Source of the DNA: Xanthobacteraceae bacterium
GTDB taxonomy: Bacteria; Pseudomonadota; Alphaproteobacteria; Rhizobiales; Xanthobacteraceae
Length of the DNA: 49,577 bases
Direction of reading: 5' to 3'
NCBI GenBank assembly: GCA_030038995.1
Contig: JASHQS010000116.1
Coordinates: forward strand, 1 to 49,577
Shown here: piece after piece, positions 27,148-35,512 of the stretch
Numbering within the stretch: the first letter of the stretch is position 1
Layout of the letters: every line of letters begins with the position of its first letter
Made by a program: the position numbers and the translations under genes
The notes under the pieces: generated by a model
The model's input: only the letters and a program-made list of their open reading frames with translations
What the model was told of the DNA's origin: nothing
Databases searched by the model: none

Positions 27148-27405
27148 ATCTCCTCGACGTCATTGATTGGTAATGCCGGACGTTCGCTTCGCCGGCAATC
27201 AGGAACATCCGAAACGCGAGTGTAGTGAGACTCGCGGCATTATGTTAGCACAGGTGGTTGCTTCCGATCCAGCACAATGTTAGCTTGTTTTATCGTACCG
27301 TTTGCATACTGCTCCTGATTGTCCGGCTTGGCGGCGCGTCGCCGTTCTCCCGGCGGTGTTCAGGCGGCGCGATATCGAGTCGGGGGTTCTGAGGGGCGCG
27401 GGGTA
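27148..27405. promoter_or_regulatory. Divergent promoter region hypF / hydrogenase-like gene
   Basis: 258 bp separating the two oppositely directed units. It contains an inverted repeat CGCGAGT-N8-ACTCGCG (27215-27236), which could be an operator, and two copies of ATGTTAGC in the next 45 bp. TTGTTT followed after about 14 bp by CATACT is a weak sigma-70-like candidate. The shared region suggests joint control of the maturation genes and the hydrogenase-like protein. Confidence 0.4.
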
Positions 27406-29283
27406 ATGACAAGCCTGGGGCTGCCGATAGCCGACGAACCGCATGTCACCGGGCGGCAGGGCGAACAGCTATTTATCCCCGGAGCGATTTCTTCTTTCAC
27501 GACCGGCGGCGATGGTCCCGACGGAAGACTGTGGGCCGAAATCGAGCGTCTGAACGCGCAGGCCGCCAGCGGCTCGGATCCGTTTCGGCAGATTGGCGGC
27601 GGCCTTGCCCTCCATTGCAGCATCGATCTTGCGCAGCGCAAGGTGTCGGATGTCGCGTCCGTGGCCACGGCGTATCGTGGTTATGAATCGTTATTGCCCA
27701 ACCGGAACCTCAAAGAGGCCGGTCTCATCAGTTCGACGGCGTCGGGAATCTGTGGCGGCGTTCATGCCGCGACATCCGCGCAGTGCCTGGAGATGGCGCT
27801 CGGGATCGGACCGCCGCCGCTGGCCATCGTCGCGCGCAACCTGCTCTTGAGTTGCCAGTACCTCAACGACAACGCGATGCATCTGTTCGTGCTGTGCGGA
27901 CCGGACTATTCCGAGGACGTGGTGAAGGCCACCAATCCCGAGATCTGGACCAGGGCGCAATGCACGCCTGCTACCCATGCAACGGTTCACGGCTACGCAA
28001 CCGTCGGCGCGATTTTGACGGATCTGAACCGGACCTCCGGCAAGCTCTTTGTCGAAGCGCTCGATATGATGCGGACGGCGCGCGCAGCCTATGTTCTCTT
28101 GGGCGGGAAATATCCGCATTCCGAATCGATCTGCCCAGGCGGCGTCTCGTTCACGCTTTGCACGGAACGACTCGATGCCTTCGCCCGAAAGCTCGGGTCC
28201 TTCATCGATTATGCCAAGCGCTGCGCGCGAATTTGGGACGACGTTTTCGATTTCTTCTATGCCTGCGATCCCGCCTTCCGAGAGCTTGGCCGCGCACCGG
28301 CGAGCATGATCGACTTCGGTCAGTGGGACCACGAAGAATATTACGATGGGACCTACGAAAATTGCGGCCGTTGGGGGGAGAGGCGCTGGTCGACTCCAGG
28401 CGCGGTGATCGATGGCAAGCTTATCACGACCGATCTGACCCGGTTGAACTGCGGCATCGAGGAGTTTGTCGATCGCAGTTTCTACGAGCCGTGGCACGGC
28501 CAGCCGCACCGCGAGGATCCTGCAGGCAACCCGCTCACTCTGCATCATCCCTGGAACAAGACAATCAACCGTAATCCCGCGAAGAACTCGAGCTTGCGCC
28601 CGTATAGCTGGGCGACGGCCACAACGTGGAATCGCAGCGGCTTTGAGGTCGGTGCCTACGCTCGGCTTTATATCAGTGCGCTCGCGCGGAAAATCCCGTT
28701 CAGCGAGTTCATGGAGTCGACCGGCCGCAGCCTGGTGCTACACATTCCCGCAGGCAAGCTTGCCGACGAGCGCCTCGAGTGGCGGGTGCCGCAGATATGG
28801 AACGCCTTTGAGCGCAACCGCGCCCGTGCCTATGCAGTGGCATTCAACCTGATGGTGACGCTCGAAAACTGCCGCCGCGCCAAGAATCTGCTCTTGGGCG
28901 GCGAGCGACGCATGGCGACTCCCTTTGAGATTCCAGCAACCGGAAAGCGGCTCGGCGTCGGCTTCGGCGGAGCGGGGCGCGGTTTCCTGGCGCATTGGGC
29001 GATTCTCACCGGCGCAGAGATCAGCAATTATCAGGTCTCCGTGCCATCGCGCATCAACGGCGGCCCGCGCACCCCTTGGGGAGAATTGGGCCCGTGCGAG
29101 CGGGCACTGCTTAATACGCCGATCATCGAGTCCAACTGGTCGGACCAGGCCAGTTTCCACGGAATAGATCTTGTGCGGGCAATTCAGAGCTTCGATCCCT
29201 GCATGCCCTGTAAGATGCACTTGATCTTCAAAGGCACCGATTTCGCTTCAGCCATAGAGGTGAACACTGACGGGCTAATATGA
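27406..29283 (+). CDS. [NiFe]-hydrogenase large-subunit homologue, altered Ni site
   Basis: 625 residues from ATG 27406 (GAGGGG upstream). The whole large-subunit fold is recognisable: FRGYE-like AYRGYESLLPNR, SSTASGICGGVH (L1 region), ARNLL, VPSRINGGPRTPWGELGP and the C-terminal DPCMPCKMH (L2), followed by a 20-residue tail of the kind removed by maturation proteases. It looks closest to group 1h-type sequences, whose L1 reads RACGVCGGVH. Here the first L1 cysteine is Ser113 (TCG, 27742) and the arginine two residues before it is Thr111. The other three ligand cysteines (116, 599, 602) remain. No small subunit is present. See findings. Confidence 0.9.
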   Translation: MTSLGLPIADEPHVTGRQGEQLFIPGAISSFTTGGDGPDGRLWAEIERLNAQAASGSDPFRQIGGGLALHCSIDLAQRKVSDVASVATAYRGYESLLPNRNLKEAGLISSTASGICGGVHAATSAQCLEMALGIGPPPLAIVARNLLLSCQYLNDNAMHLFVLCGPDYSEDVVKATNPEIWTRAQCTPATHATVHGYATVGAILTDLNRTSGKLFVEALDMMRTARAAYVLLGGKYPHSESICPGGVSFTLCTERLDAFARKLGSFIDYAKRCARIWDDVFDFFYACDPAFRELGRAPASMIDFGQWDHEEYYDGTYENCGRWGERRWSTPGAVIDGKLITTDLTRLNCGIEEFVDRSFYEPWHGQPHREDPAGNPLTLHHPWNKTINRNPAKNSSLRPYSWATATTWNRSGFEVGAYARLYISALARKIPFSEFMESTGRSLVLHIPAGKLADERLEWRVPQIWNAFERNRARAYAVAFNLMVTLENCRRAKNLLLGGERRMATPFEIPATGKRLGVGFGGAGRGFLAHWAILTGAEISNYQVSVPSRINGGPRTPWGELGPCERALLNTPIIESNWSDQASFHGIDLVRAIQSFDPCMPCKMHLIFKGTDFASAIEVNTDGLI

Positions 29284-29338
29284 GCAGTGCTCGCCGGGGA
29301 AGTTGAATCGTGCATCTTGGCTTAAGATGGAGAACACA

Positions 29339-29470
29339 ATGTCGAAAGAAGCAGACGCACTATTGCGGGAACTCCTCGCCTTCGGCATCGATGCCGCCGG
29401 CGTTCACTGTGCTGTACCGCCGCCGCCCGATCAACCTGAGCCGCCACCCGATGATGATGAGCCTTGCTAG
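29339..29470 (+). CDS. 43-residue putative RiPP precursor peptide
   Basis: ATG 29339 has GGAG six bases upstream; ATG 29327 is an in-frame alternative adding four residues. Residues 1-21 (MSKEADALLRELLAFGIDAAG) form a predicted amphipathic helix, like a leader. Residues 22-43 start VHCAVPPPP, are rich in Pro and Asp, and end DDDEPC, with cysteines at 24 and at the very last position. The gene lies 55 bp after the hydrogenase-like gene and is followed by a YcaO gene, the classic partner of ribosomally made, post-translationally modified peptides. The assignment rests on context and composition; no family is recognised. Confidence 0.7.
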   Translation: MSKEADALLRELLAFGIDAAGVHCAVPPPPDQPEPPPDDDEPC

Positions 29471-29804
29471 ACCGTCGCCTCGGAACAGGGAGGGCCAACC
29501 GGATCTAAGAAAAAGACGCCAACCGGATTGACGGCGGTCTTTGTCCAAAGCCGGCGATTTGGTCAGGAGATGAGCGCGTCTGAATTGGGCCGCAGCGCCG
29601 GGCTCTGCACGAGCTCGCCCACCATAATACCGCGGTAAAGACGCGTTCTTTCCGAGGAAGCGAGGCTACATCCGGAGGCCGGTCGTGCGGCGATCGGCCT
29701 TCTTCTGCCGCGCTCGGCGCAGCCATGGCTGTGCCAAGTTCCTCGAGCGCGATCATGGGCCGAGCATACCCGCCCTCCGCCGGTGAAGGTGCGGAACAAC
29801 GACA
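29471..29804. other. Gap between peptide gene and ycaO
   Basis: 334 bp. It contains a short direct repeat (GCCAACCGGAT at about 29497 and 29519) and a 22-codon frame from ATG 29569 directly after AGGAG, which I do not regard as established. A leftward open frame runs through it but has no recognisable domain. A transcript from the peptide gene could continue into ycaO, or ycaO may have its own promoter here. Confidence 0.4.
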
Positions 29805-31082
29805 ATGGGCGCCGCCGGGTGGGTTTCGCTTTCTCGGTTGGATGGGTGGAAAGATTTGCATACCAGCTCCCGTGGCGTTCCGCCGCAGACAACGCTACGT
29901 TATGCGAAGGCCTGGGCGAAATTGGCCGGCATCCATGAAGTCCGCGACATCACCGCGATGGATTGCCTCGGCGTTCCGATATTCGTCAGCGAACGGCGAC
30001 GGGCGGCGTCCCGCGCTTACGCTTTCGGCAAGGGCTGTCTGCCGATCGACTCGGAGGTCGGCGCCCATATGGAAGCGATCGAGTCCTACTTCTCGGAGCC
30101 GGGGGTCGCGCGAGTAGAAACAAGGCGCGGCAGGCCATCCGACCTGTCAGGCGTCGGCGCGGGCTGTGATCCGATCCTTGAATTCGCGCCGAAGTTCGAT
30201 TGTCGCGCCGATCCCGAACGAACCCTCTTTCTCGCGCGCGCAGAGGATGTGGAAAGCGGCGCTGAGGGCTGGGTCCCGGCCGAGCTGGCATTTAATCCGC
30301 CGCCGCCCGAGATCGACACAGCGCTCTACGGCTCGTCGAGCAACGGCTTGGCGTCTGGCAACTCCGTGTTGGAAGCGAGCATTCATGCGCTCTACGAATT
30401 GATTGAGCGCGACATCTGGTCGATCGAGTTCGTCCGCAACCGTGCGGCCCGCGTCGACGATGACGGTCTACCTCGTCACGTCCACAAGATCATCGAAGCT
30501 GCCACCCATAACGGCCTGCGGCTGGTGGTCCGCTACGTCCCCAACGATTATGGCGTCCCGTTTTTTGCGGCATTCTTGTTCGACCCGAACAAGCTCGAAA
30601 GCCGCTTTTTCAATGGCGGTTGGGGATGCCATCACGAGCGCGGGATCGCGCTGATGCGCGCAGTCACGGAAGCCGCGCAAAGCCGCCTGGCCTTCCTGCA
30701 CGGCGGACGCGAGCCGAAAAGATCGGACGATTCCTTTGCCAAGGCCGATCGCATGAAGCAGCAAATCGAGGCCACTTCGAGGACGACACCGTCTATTCGG
30801 TTCGAGGATATTCCGGACCAACCTCACGCAGGGCCATTAGCCGCACAGTGGGCCGCTGCGGTAGGCTGTCTGCGACGCGTCATCGACCGGCCGATTTATC
30901 GGGTGATCTATACGCCATCCGAAGGGCCGCTCCACGTCGTCCGCCTGATTGTGCCGCGGCTGGAGCATTTCACCCGATCGACGATGCGCATAGGTCCCAG
31001 GATGCAGGCGGAACTCGAAGCTCTCAGCAAGCCCGCGGCGGCGGGGAACCCTTCTATGGATAGCGATTGCTCGGCGGTCTGA
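29805..31082 (+). CDS. YcaO-domain ATP-dependent cyclodehydratase/thioamidase
   Basis: 425 residues. The ATP-binding YcaO core is clear: SSNGLASGNSVLEASIHALY followed by ELIERD, with RAVTEAAQSRL downstream. YcaO enzymes activate peptide-bond carbonyls with ATP to form azolines or thioamides on peptides, or modify ribosomal protein S12. The N-terminal part (GVPPQTTLRYAKAWAKLAGI) matches stand-alone YcaO proteins. No TfuA gene is adjacent. The start at 29805 is the first ATG after an in-frame stop and has only a weak ribosome-binding site, so the true start could be slightly downstream. Confidence 0.88.
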   Translation: MGAAGWVSLSRLDGWKDLHTSSRGVPPQTTLRYAKAWAKLAGIHEVRDITAMDCLGVPIFVSERRRAASRAYAFGKGCLPIDSEVGAHMEAIESYFSEPGVARVETRRGRPSDLSGVGAGCDPILEFAPKFDCRADPERTLFLARAEDVESGAEGWVPAELAFNPPPPEIDTALYGSSSNGLASGNSVLEASIHALYELIERDIWSIEFVRNRAARVDDDGLPRHVHKIIEAATHNGLRLVVRYVPNDYGVPFFAAFLFDPNKLESRFFNGGWGCHHERGIALMRAVTEAAQSRLAFLHGGREPKRSDDSFAKADRMKQQIEATSRTTPSIRFEDIPDQPHAGPLAAQWAAAVGCLRRVIDRPIYRVIYTPSEGPLHVVRLIVPRLEHFTRSTMRIGPRMQAELEALSKPAAAGNPSMDSDCSAV

Positions 31083-31166
31083 TTCTCCGCAATGCTGTCT
31101 TCGATGCCGGACGCATGTCCCGAGAGCCACGCCATCTCCGGCGCGCTCTCAAGGCACGTCCAGGCG

Positions 31167-31525
31167 CTACCCTTTGAAGTACGTGTCCAGCGCCAGCGCG
31201 TGAACAAGTGCCAGAAAGGCCGTCTTCGGATGCTTCGCCAATTCGTTCCGCAGGTACGCGGTCAGTTCCGCGACCAGATTCTCGGACAAAGGACGCAAGC
31301 CCGTCCGCGTCCTTCGCCTTGGGCTTGGCCTGTTCGTGTTTGGCCTTGGATTTCGGTTCGTCGTCGTCACGGACAAAGCCGCGCTCGACCCGCACCGCGC
31401 CGCCGTGCCCGAGCGTCACGAACGCATCCGCAAGCGCGATATTGCGCTCGCCGCAAGCTTGTTTGTTTAGCGCCTCGACGGCGGCCTCGATGCGTTGCAG
31501 CTTGGTTGACGCCGCCTGAAAAGTC
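31167..31525 (-). pseudogene. ParB-like partition protein remnant
   Basis: The upstream piece reads LQRIEAAVEALNKQACGERN and then LGHGGAVRVERGFVRDDDE, like the C-terminal part of rhizobial ParB/Spo0J-type proteins. A second frame continues with RPLSENLVAELTAYLRNELA and ALVHALALDTYF. The N-terminal nuclease-like and DNA-binding domains are missing and at least one frameshift separates the pieces. Confidence 0.65.
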
Positions 31526-31540
31526 CTGGAGTAAGCAACC

Positions 31541-31608
31541 CCCGGCAGAGCCGGGTGCTTTAGGACCCGGGCCGCTCAAAGCGGCCGTTGGGGTCGCTAA
31601 CGCGACCC
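31541..31608. other. Three consecutive GC-rich hairpins
   Basis: CCCGGC-AGA-GCCGGG (31541-31555), GGCCGCT-CAA-AGCGGCC (31570-31586) and GGGTCGC-TAAC-GCGACCC (31591-31608) follow each other with short spacers. They lie between the ParB remnant and the end of the chloride-channel gene. They may be terminators, a structured RNA, or the edge of a lost mobile element. Confidence 0.7.
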
Positions 31609-31654
31609 ATGCAACTCGGGTCGGGTTACGCGCCACTGGAGAGAGGGTGGAACG

Positions 31655-33427
31655 TCAGCCGAACGGCTTGATGCTGTCGGAAACCGAATCGGCGATGTGT
31701 TCTTTGGAGATGATGCCGACGACTTCCGACGCTCTGCCGCGTCCGCCGGTTTTCATGACGATCGCCATGGCGGCATCGCGCCGTGACATGCGCTGCACGA
31801 TGTCGAAGACGATGTCGTCTTCGCGCGCCAGCGTGAAATTGCGCTGCGCAACGGTGGCCATGGGCACACCCGCATAGGCGGCTTCAATGCCGCGGCGGAT
31901 TCCAGTATTGATGCGGACCACGCCGACGATGTGATTGCCTCGCGCCACGACCACATGCATGAAGCCCTGTCCGGCGCCGTGCTGGCGTAGGAATTCGTGG
32001 AGATCGGCGTCGGCGGGCATCACCACCACGTCGCGCTCCATGACATCGCTGGCGCGGCGGACCAGAAACATATTGGCGTGCCTCGCCTTCGGCACGAAGT
32101 GGCCACGGCCGACGAGCTTGATGGTGTAGATATTCTCCCCCGACAGTAACCGCCGGATGCCGATGGCGAGCGCTACCGCCACGATGCTCGGCATCACCAG
32201 ATCATAGTCGCGCGTCATTTCGAAGATCATGGTCACCGCGGTCATTGCCGCCCCGGTGCCGCCGCCGACCATCGCCGCCATGCCGATGATCGCGCCGGTG
32301 CTTGCGGTGATGCCCTCTACCGGATGCATCGCCGCGACGGCGGCGCCGAACGCACCGCCGATTGTTGCGCCCATGAACAAAGACGGCGAGAAGATGCCGC
32401 CCGAGGCGCCCGAGCCCAGGCTCAACGACGTGGCGAACAATTTGGTGGCGAACAGAATCAACAGGAGCGCCGGCAACTGCATACCGCCTGTGAGTATGGC
32501 CTGGATCGTCGCGTAGCCGACGCCCTCGACATAATAGTGACCAGCCGTTCGAAACAACACGTAGATCAGAATGCCGAGCACCAGCATACCGGCGGCGTTG
32601 CGCAGGTACGGATTTTTGATTGTTTCGAAAACATCCTCGGCCAAACTAAGCCCGCGGATGAATGCCGTTCCGGCGATGCCGATCAAAGCGCCGAGCAACG
32701 CAAACAAGAGCAGCGCCGGCAGCGTGGCGGGCTGCTGCGACGTCAATAGCGTAGCCGGGATGGCGAAGGCCGGATGGATGCCGAAGAAGATGCGGCCGAC
32801 AAAGGTCGCCGTGCCGGTGGCGAGCGCGACCGGCAGGAAGGTGCGCGCGCTCAACTCCGGCATCAATAGTTCGATCGCGAACATCACGCCGCCGATCGGC
32901 GTGTTGAAGGTCGCGGCGATGCCGGCGCCAGCCCCGGCGGCAACCAGCGTGATACGCTGCCACGGCGCCATATGAACCAACTGGCCCAGCGTGGAACCGA
33001 GTGCGGCACCGATCTGGATGATCGGGCCCTCGCGCCCGACCGCGGCGCCGGTGCCGATCGACAACGCCGAGACGAGCGACTTGATCAGCGCCACCGCCGG
33101 CCGGATCAGGCCATTGTTGTAGTAGATCGCGTCCATCACCTCGGGCACGCCGTGGCCACGCGCTTCGGGGGCAAAGTTTACGATCAGGAAGGTGACGATG
33201 AACCCGCCTATGACCGGAACCAGGATGATGAATGGCCCCCACGGGCTCGGCGGCGTAAAGACGCTGGCGTCGTAAGCGAAGCTTAAAAGCTTAAGGAAGG
33301 CGACGTTGTGGAACAGGCCGATCAGCGCGCGAAAGGCGACGGCACCGAAGCCGGTCACCACGCCTACAATGATGGCAAGCAGCGAGAGCCGGAACAGTCC
33401 GACTCGCGAAAAACGGTTGGTGTTCAT
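31655..33427 (-). CDS. ClC-family chloride channel/transporter with CBS domains
   Basis: 590 residues. The channel part shows the selectivity-filter motifs GHGVPE (GSGIP position), GREGP and FNTPIGGVMFAIE, with ten or more membrane helices. The last 140 residues contain two CBS domains (ASDVMERDVVVMP ... DIVQRMSRRDAAMAIVM), which usually bind adenine nucleotides and regulate transport. The first filter motif has His in place of the usual Ser, which may alter anion preference. Confidence 0.93.
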   Translation of the reverse strand: MNTNRFSRVGLFRLSLLAIIVGVVTGFGAVAFRALIGLFHNVAFLKLLSFAYDASVFTPPSPWGPFIILVPVIGGFIVTFLIVNFAPEARGHGVPEVMDAIYYNNGLIRPAVALIKSLVSALSIGTGAAVGREGPIIQIGAALGSTLGQLVHMAPWQRITLVAAGAGAGIAATFNTPIGGVMFAIELLMPELSARTFLPVALATGTATFVGRIFFGIHPAFAIPATLLTSQQPATLPALLLFALLGALIGIAGTAFIRGLSLAEDVFETIKNPYLRNAAGMLVLGILIYVLFRTAGHYYVEGVGYATIQAILTGGMQLPALLLILFATKLFATSLSLGSGASGGIFSPSLFMGATIGGAFGAAVAAMHPVEGITASTGAIIGMAAMVGGGTGAAMTAVTMIFEMTRDYDLVMPSIVAVALAIGIRRLLSGENIYTIKLVGRGHFVPKARHANMFLVRRASDVMERDVVVMPADADLHEFLRQHGAGQGFMHVVVARGNHIVGVVRINTGIRRGIEAAYAGVPMATVAQRNFTLAREDDIVFDIVQRMSRRDAAMAIVMKTGGRGRASEVVGIISKEHIADSVSDSIKPFG

Positions 33428-33860
33428 TCAATCACTGTTAGTTCATTCCAACGGGAGATGATAGCGGCGCAGAACGGGCGGGGACCTTCACTCGGCAGGA
33501 CAGACGCTAAGCGGTAATATTCCTCGACGAATATTCAGGAAGCTGCAGGCTGTCGACGATGCTCTTGCCGAATGTAATCCGCGCGAATTCCGCAATTGCT
33601 GCCGCCCACTTCTTCTGGCGCATGCGTTGCGCAAAGCAGTTCGACACAGACCCTGCCCCGTTCAAGCATTGCGCGGCACATTTCGATCGCATGGGCGCGC
33701 GGCCGAGCGTGCAAAAGCTGCTCGCGTTCGAAAAGCCGGTCTTGGATGAATTCGCGAGCGCGGCTCAAGGGCACAATACTCGTAGTCACACGCCATCAAG
33801 CGCGATGACGCCCTTTCAGGTCATAATCGCCGATTTCGGCACTCACAATAACAAGGCCGA
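33428..33860. other. Intergenic, no gene recognised
   Basis: 433 bp between the chloride-channel start and the end of the sco gene. Leftward frames of 60-84 codons exist (for example ending QLPEYSSRNITA) but have no recognised domain or good ribosome-binding site. Confidence 0.4.
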
Positions 33861-34472
33861 TCAGGATGATGGCGCCGTCGTCACAAGCTTTCTAAGCTTG
33901 GCGAGCGCTACGGCGTCCTTCTCCTGATAGGGAATCACGGTGTCGAATTTATCGTCGGCGGTCATCAGATAGATGATGGCTGAATGGTTCATGAGATAAC
34001 CGCCGTCGCTGGTCGGGATTTTCTTGTAGTACACGCGATATTCCTTGGCGATCTTCGCGATCTGTGCTGGTGTGCCGGTAAAACCCCGGATCCGCTTGTC
34101 GAAGGATGCCAGATATTCATGCATCAACTTCGCGGTGTCTCGTTCAGGATCGACCGTCACGAACACGTAATTGAGCTTGTCGGCATCGGGCCCGAGCGCC
34201 TTGATCCAGCGCGTCAGGTCGAACAGCGTCGTCGGGCAAACGTCCGGGCAATACCGGTAGCCGAAGTACATCGCGTACGGCTTGCCGAAGAGCGTCTTGT
34301 CGGTCACGGTCGCGCCGTTGTCGTCAATCAGCGTGAACGGACCGCCGATGGCGGCAACACCCGCCGACCGCGCAATTCGCCATTGCCCAACGGCGAGTGT
34401 GATGACGAGCGCCATCATGGCAAAGCCGAGGGTGCCGGCGATGGCCGTGATAACCCACTGCCGTGCACGCAT
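33861..34472 (-). CDS. SCO1/SenC copper chaperone
   Basis: 203 residues with an N-terminal membrane anchor and a thioredoxin-like periplasmic domain. The copper ligands are visible: CPDVCP and the distal histidine in GYLMNHSAI. Sco proteins insert copper into the CuA site of cytochrome c oxidase. ATG 34472 has GGAG eight bases upstream and shares one base with the stop of the PCu(A)C gene (TGATG). Confidence 0.95.
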   Translation of the reverse strand: MRARQWVITAIAGTLGFAMMALVITLAVGQWRIARSAGVAAIGGPFTLIDDNGATVTDKTLFGKPYAMYFGYRYCPDVCPTTLFDLTRWIKALGPDADKLNYVFVTVDPERDTAKLMHEYLASFDKRIRGFTGTPAQIAKIAKEYRVYYKKIPTSDGGYLMNHSAIIYLMTADDKFDTVIPYQEKDAVALAKLRKLVTTAPSS

Positions 34473-35008
34473 CACTTCATCTCCATCTTGCCCATGCCGC
34501 CCGGCTTGTTACCCTGCATCCCTCCCATTCTGCTCATGCTGCCTTGACCGCCTTGAGTAGCGCCGATGGCCCGTATTGGAACGGTGATGGAGATAATCCC
34601 GGCCTTGGCGAAGGTGAGCGTGAGCGGAAGCGTTTGACCGGCGATCAGCCGTTTCTTTAATCCAGTCAGCATCACGTGGTAGCCGCCGGGCTTGAGGGTC
34701 ACCGATCCACCGGCCGGAATTGCGAGACCATCGACAAGCTGACGCATTGTCATGATCCCATTGACAACGGCCATTTCGTGGATCTGCACCTTGCTGGCAA
34801 CGCCCGAAGACGCGGCGGTGAGGCGATCAGCGGTGTCGCTCGTGTTGCCGAGCGTCATGTATACCGCGCCGGTCGTGGCGCCCGCCGGCGTGGCCCGGGC
34901 CCAGGGTTGTTCAACGTTGATCTTGGAAGTCCCGCCTACCTGGGCGAAGGCGGCTGGGGCGGCTGCGAGCAACACAGCCATCAAGCTGAGCTTGCATAGA
35001 AGGCGCAT
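34472..35008 (-). CDS. PCu(A)C periplasmic copper chaperone
   Basis: 178 residues starting MRLLCKLSLMAVLLAAAPAA, a Sec signal peptide. The DUF461 copper site is recognisable: IHEM, MRQL and GGYHVMLTGLK give the His/Met ligands. A Met- and Gly-rich tail (SMSRMGGMQG ... MGKMEMK) may bind more copper. It hands Cu(I) to Sco or directly to CuA. The start at 35008 has GGAG seven bases upstream; a longer frame to 35029 is less likely. Confidence 0.93.
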   Translation of the reverse strand: MRLLCKLSLMAVLLAAAPAAFAQVGGTSKINVEQPWARATPAGATTGAVYMTLGNTSDTADRLTAASSGVASKVQIHEMAVVNGIMTMRQLVDGLAIPAGGSVTLKPGGYHVMLTGLKKRLIAGQTLPLTLTFAKAGIISITVPIRAIGATQGGQGSMSRMGGMQGNKPGGMGKMEMK

Positions 35009-35066
35009 GACGTTCTCCGAAAAGCGCATGATGAGTGCTCCGCAGACGCGGAGCGGATTTTGAGCG

Positions 35067-35477
35067 TCAGACGGAGAAAGCCGGTGGCGCGCGTGGAGCG
35101 CCGACCGTGCGTCGGGACTGAGGAACGAATCTGCCGTTGCCGATTCGGTCCAATGCCGGGACTGTCAGCAGATCGGCATAGGCCGGGACTGATGGCACCG
35201 GACCCATCAGCGCAAGGTGCCCGGCACTCTGAGCGGCGACCAAGCAAAACGGACAGGTCGGTGAAGGACTGGGGTTCTGGCGGCCGTTATGTGGTGCCGG
35301 CGCGCCCGTCGAAGCATGACTGCAGATGGCCGAGTCGCCCTGACCGGGTGCAGCAAAAGCCGACATGCCGAGCCCAACGCTTGCCATCAGGGCTTGGATT
35401 GCAAGCGAATAGGCGATCCAAAGGGCTAGCAAACGGCTCGACCGCCCGGATCGTACAAGCTGCCGCAGGCCGAACAT
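35067..35477 (-). CDS. DUF2946-like small membrane/periplasmic protein
   Basis: About 136 residues from ATG 35477 (a TTG at 35513 is possible). It has one hydrophobic segment (LLALWIAYSLAIQALMAS) and a CPFCLVAAQSAGH motif, as in DUF2946 proteins, which often sit beside copper genes. It is the first gene of the leftward DUF2946-PCu(A)C-Sco unit. A metal-handling role is inferred from context. Confidence 0.7.
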   Translation of the reverse strand: MFGLRQLVRSGRSSRLLALWIAYSLAIQALMASVGLGMSAFAAPGQGDSAICSHASTGAPAPHNGRQNPSPSPTCPFCLVAAQSAGHLALMGPVPSVPAYADLLTVPALDRIGNGRFVPQSRRTVGAPRAPPAFSV

Positions 35478-35512
35478 CGGTTGATCAATAGCACGCGCAG
35501 CAAGCTGGAGCA

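Noticed and set aside
27406-29283. An ordinary H2-oxidising uptake hydrogenase
   Set aside because: No small subunit with FeS clusters is adjacent, and one Ni-ligand cysteine and its arginine are missing.
33507-33789. Small leftward ORFs between the chloride channel and sco
   Set aside because: Competing frames, no clear ribosome-binding site and no recognisable domain.
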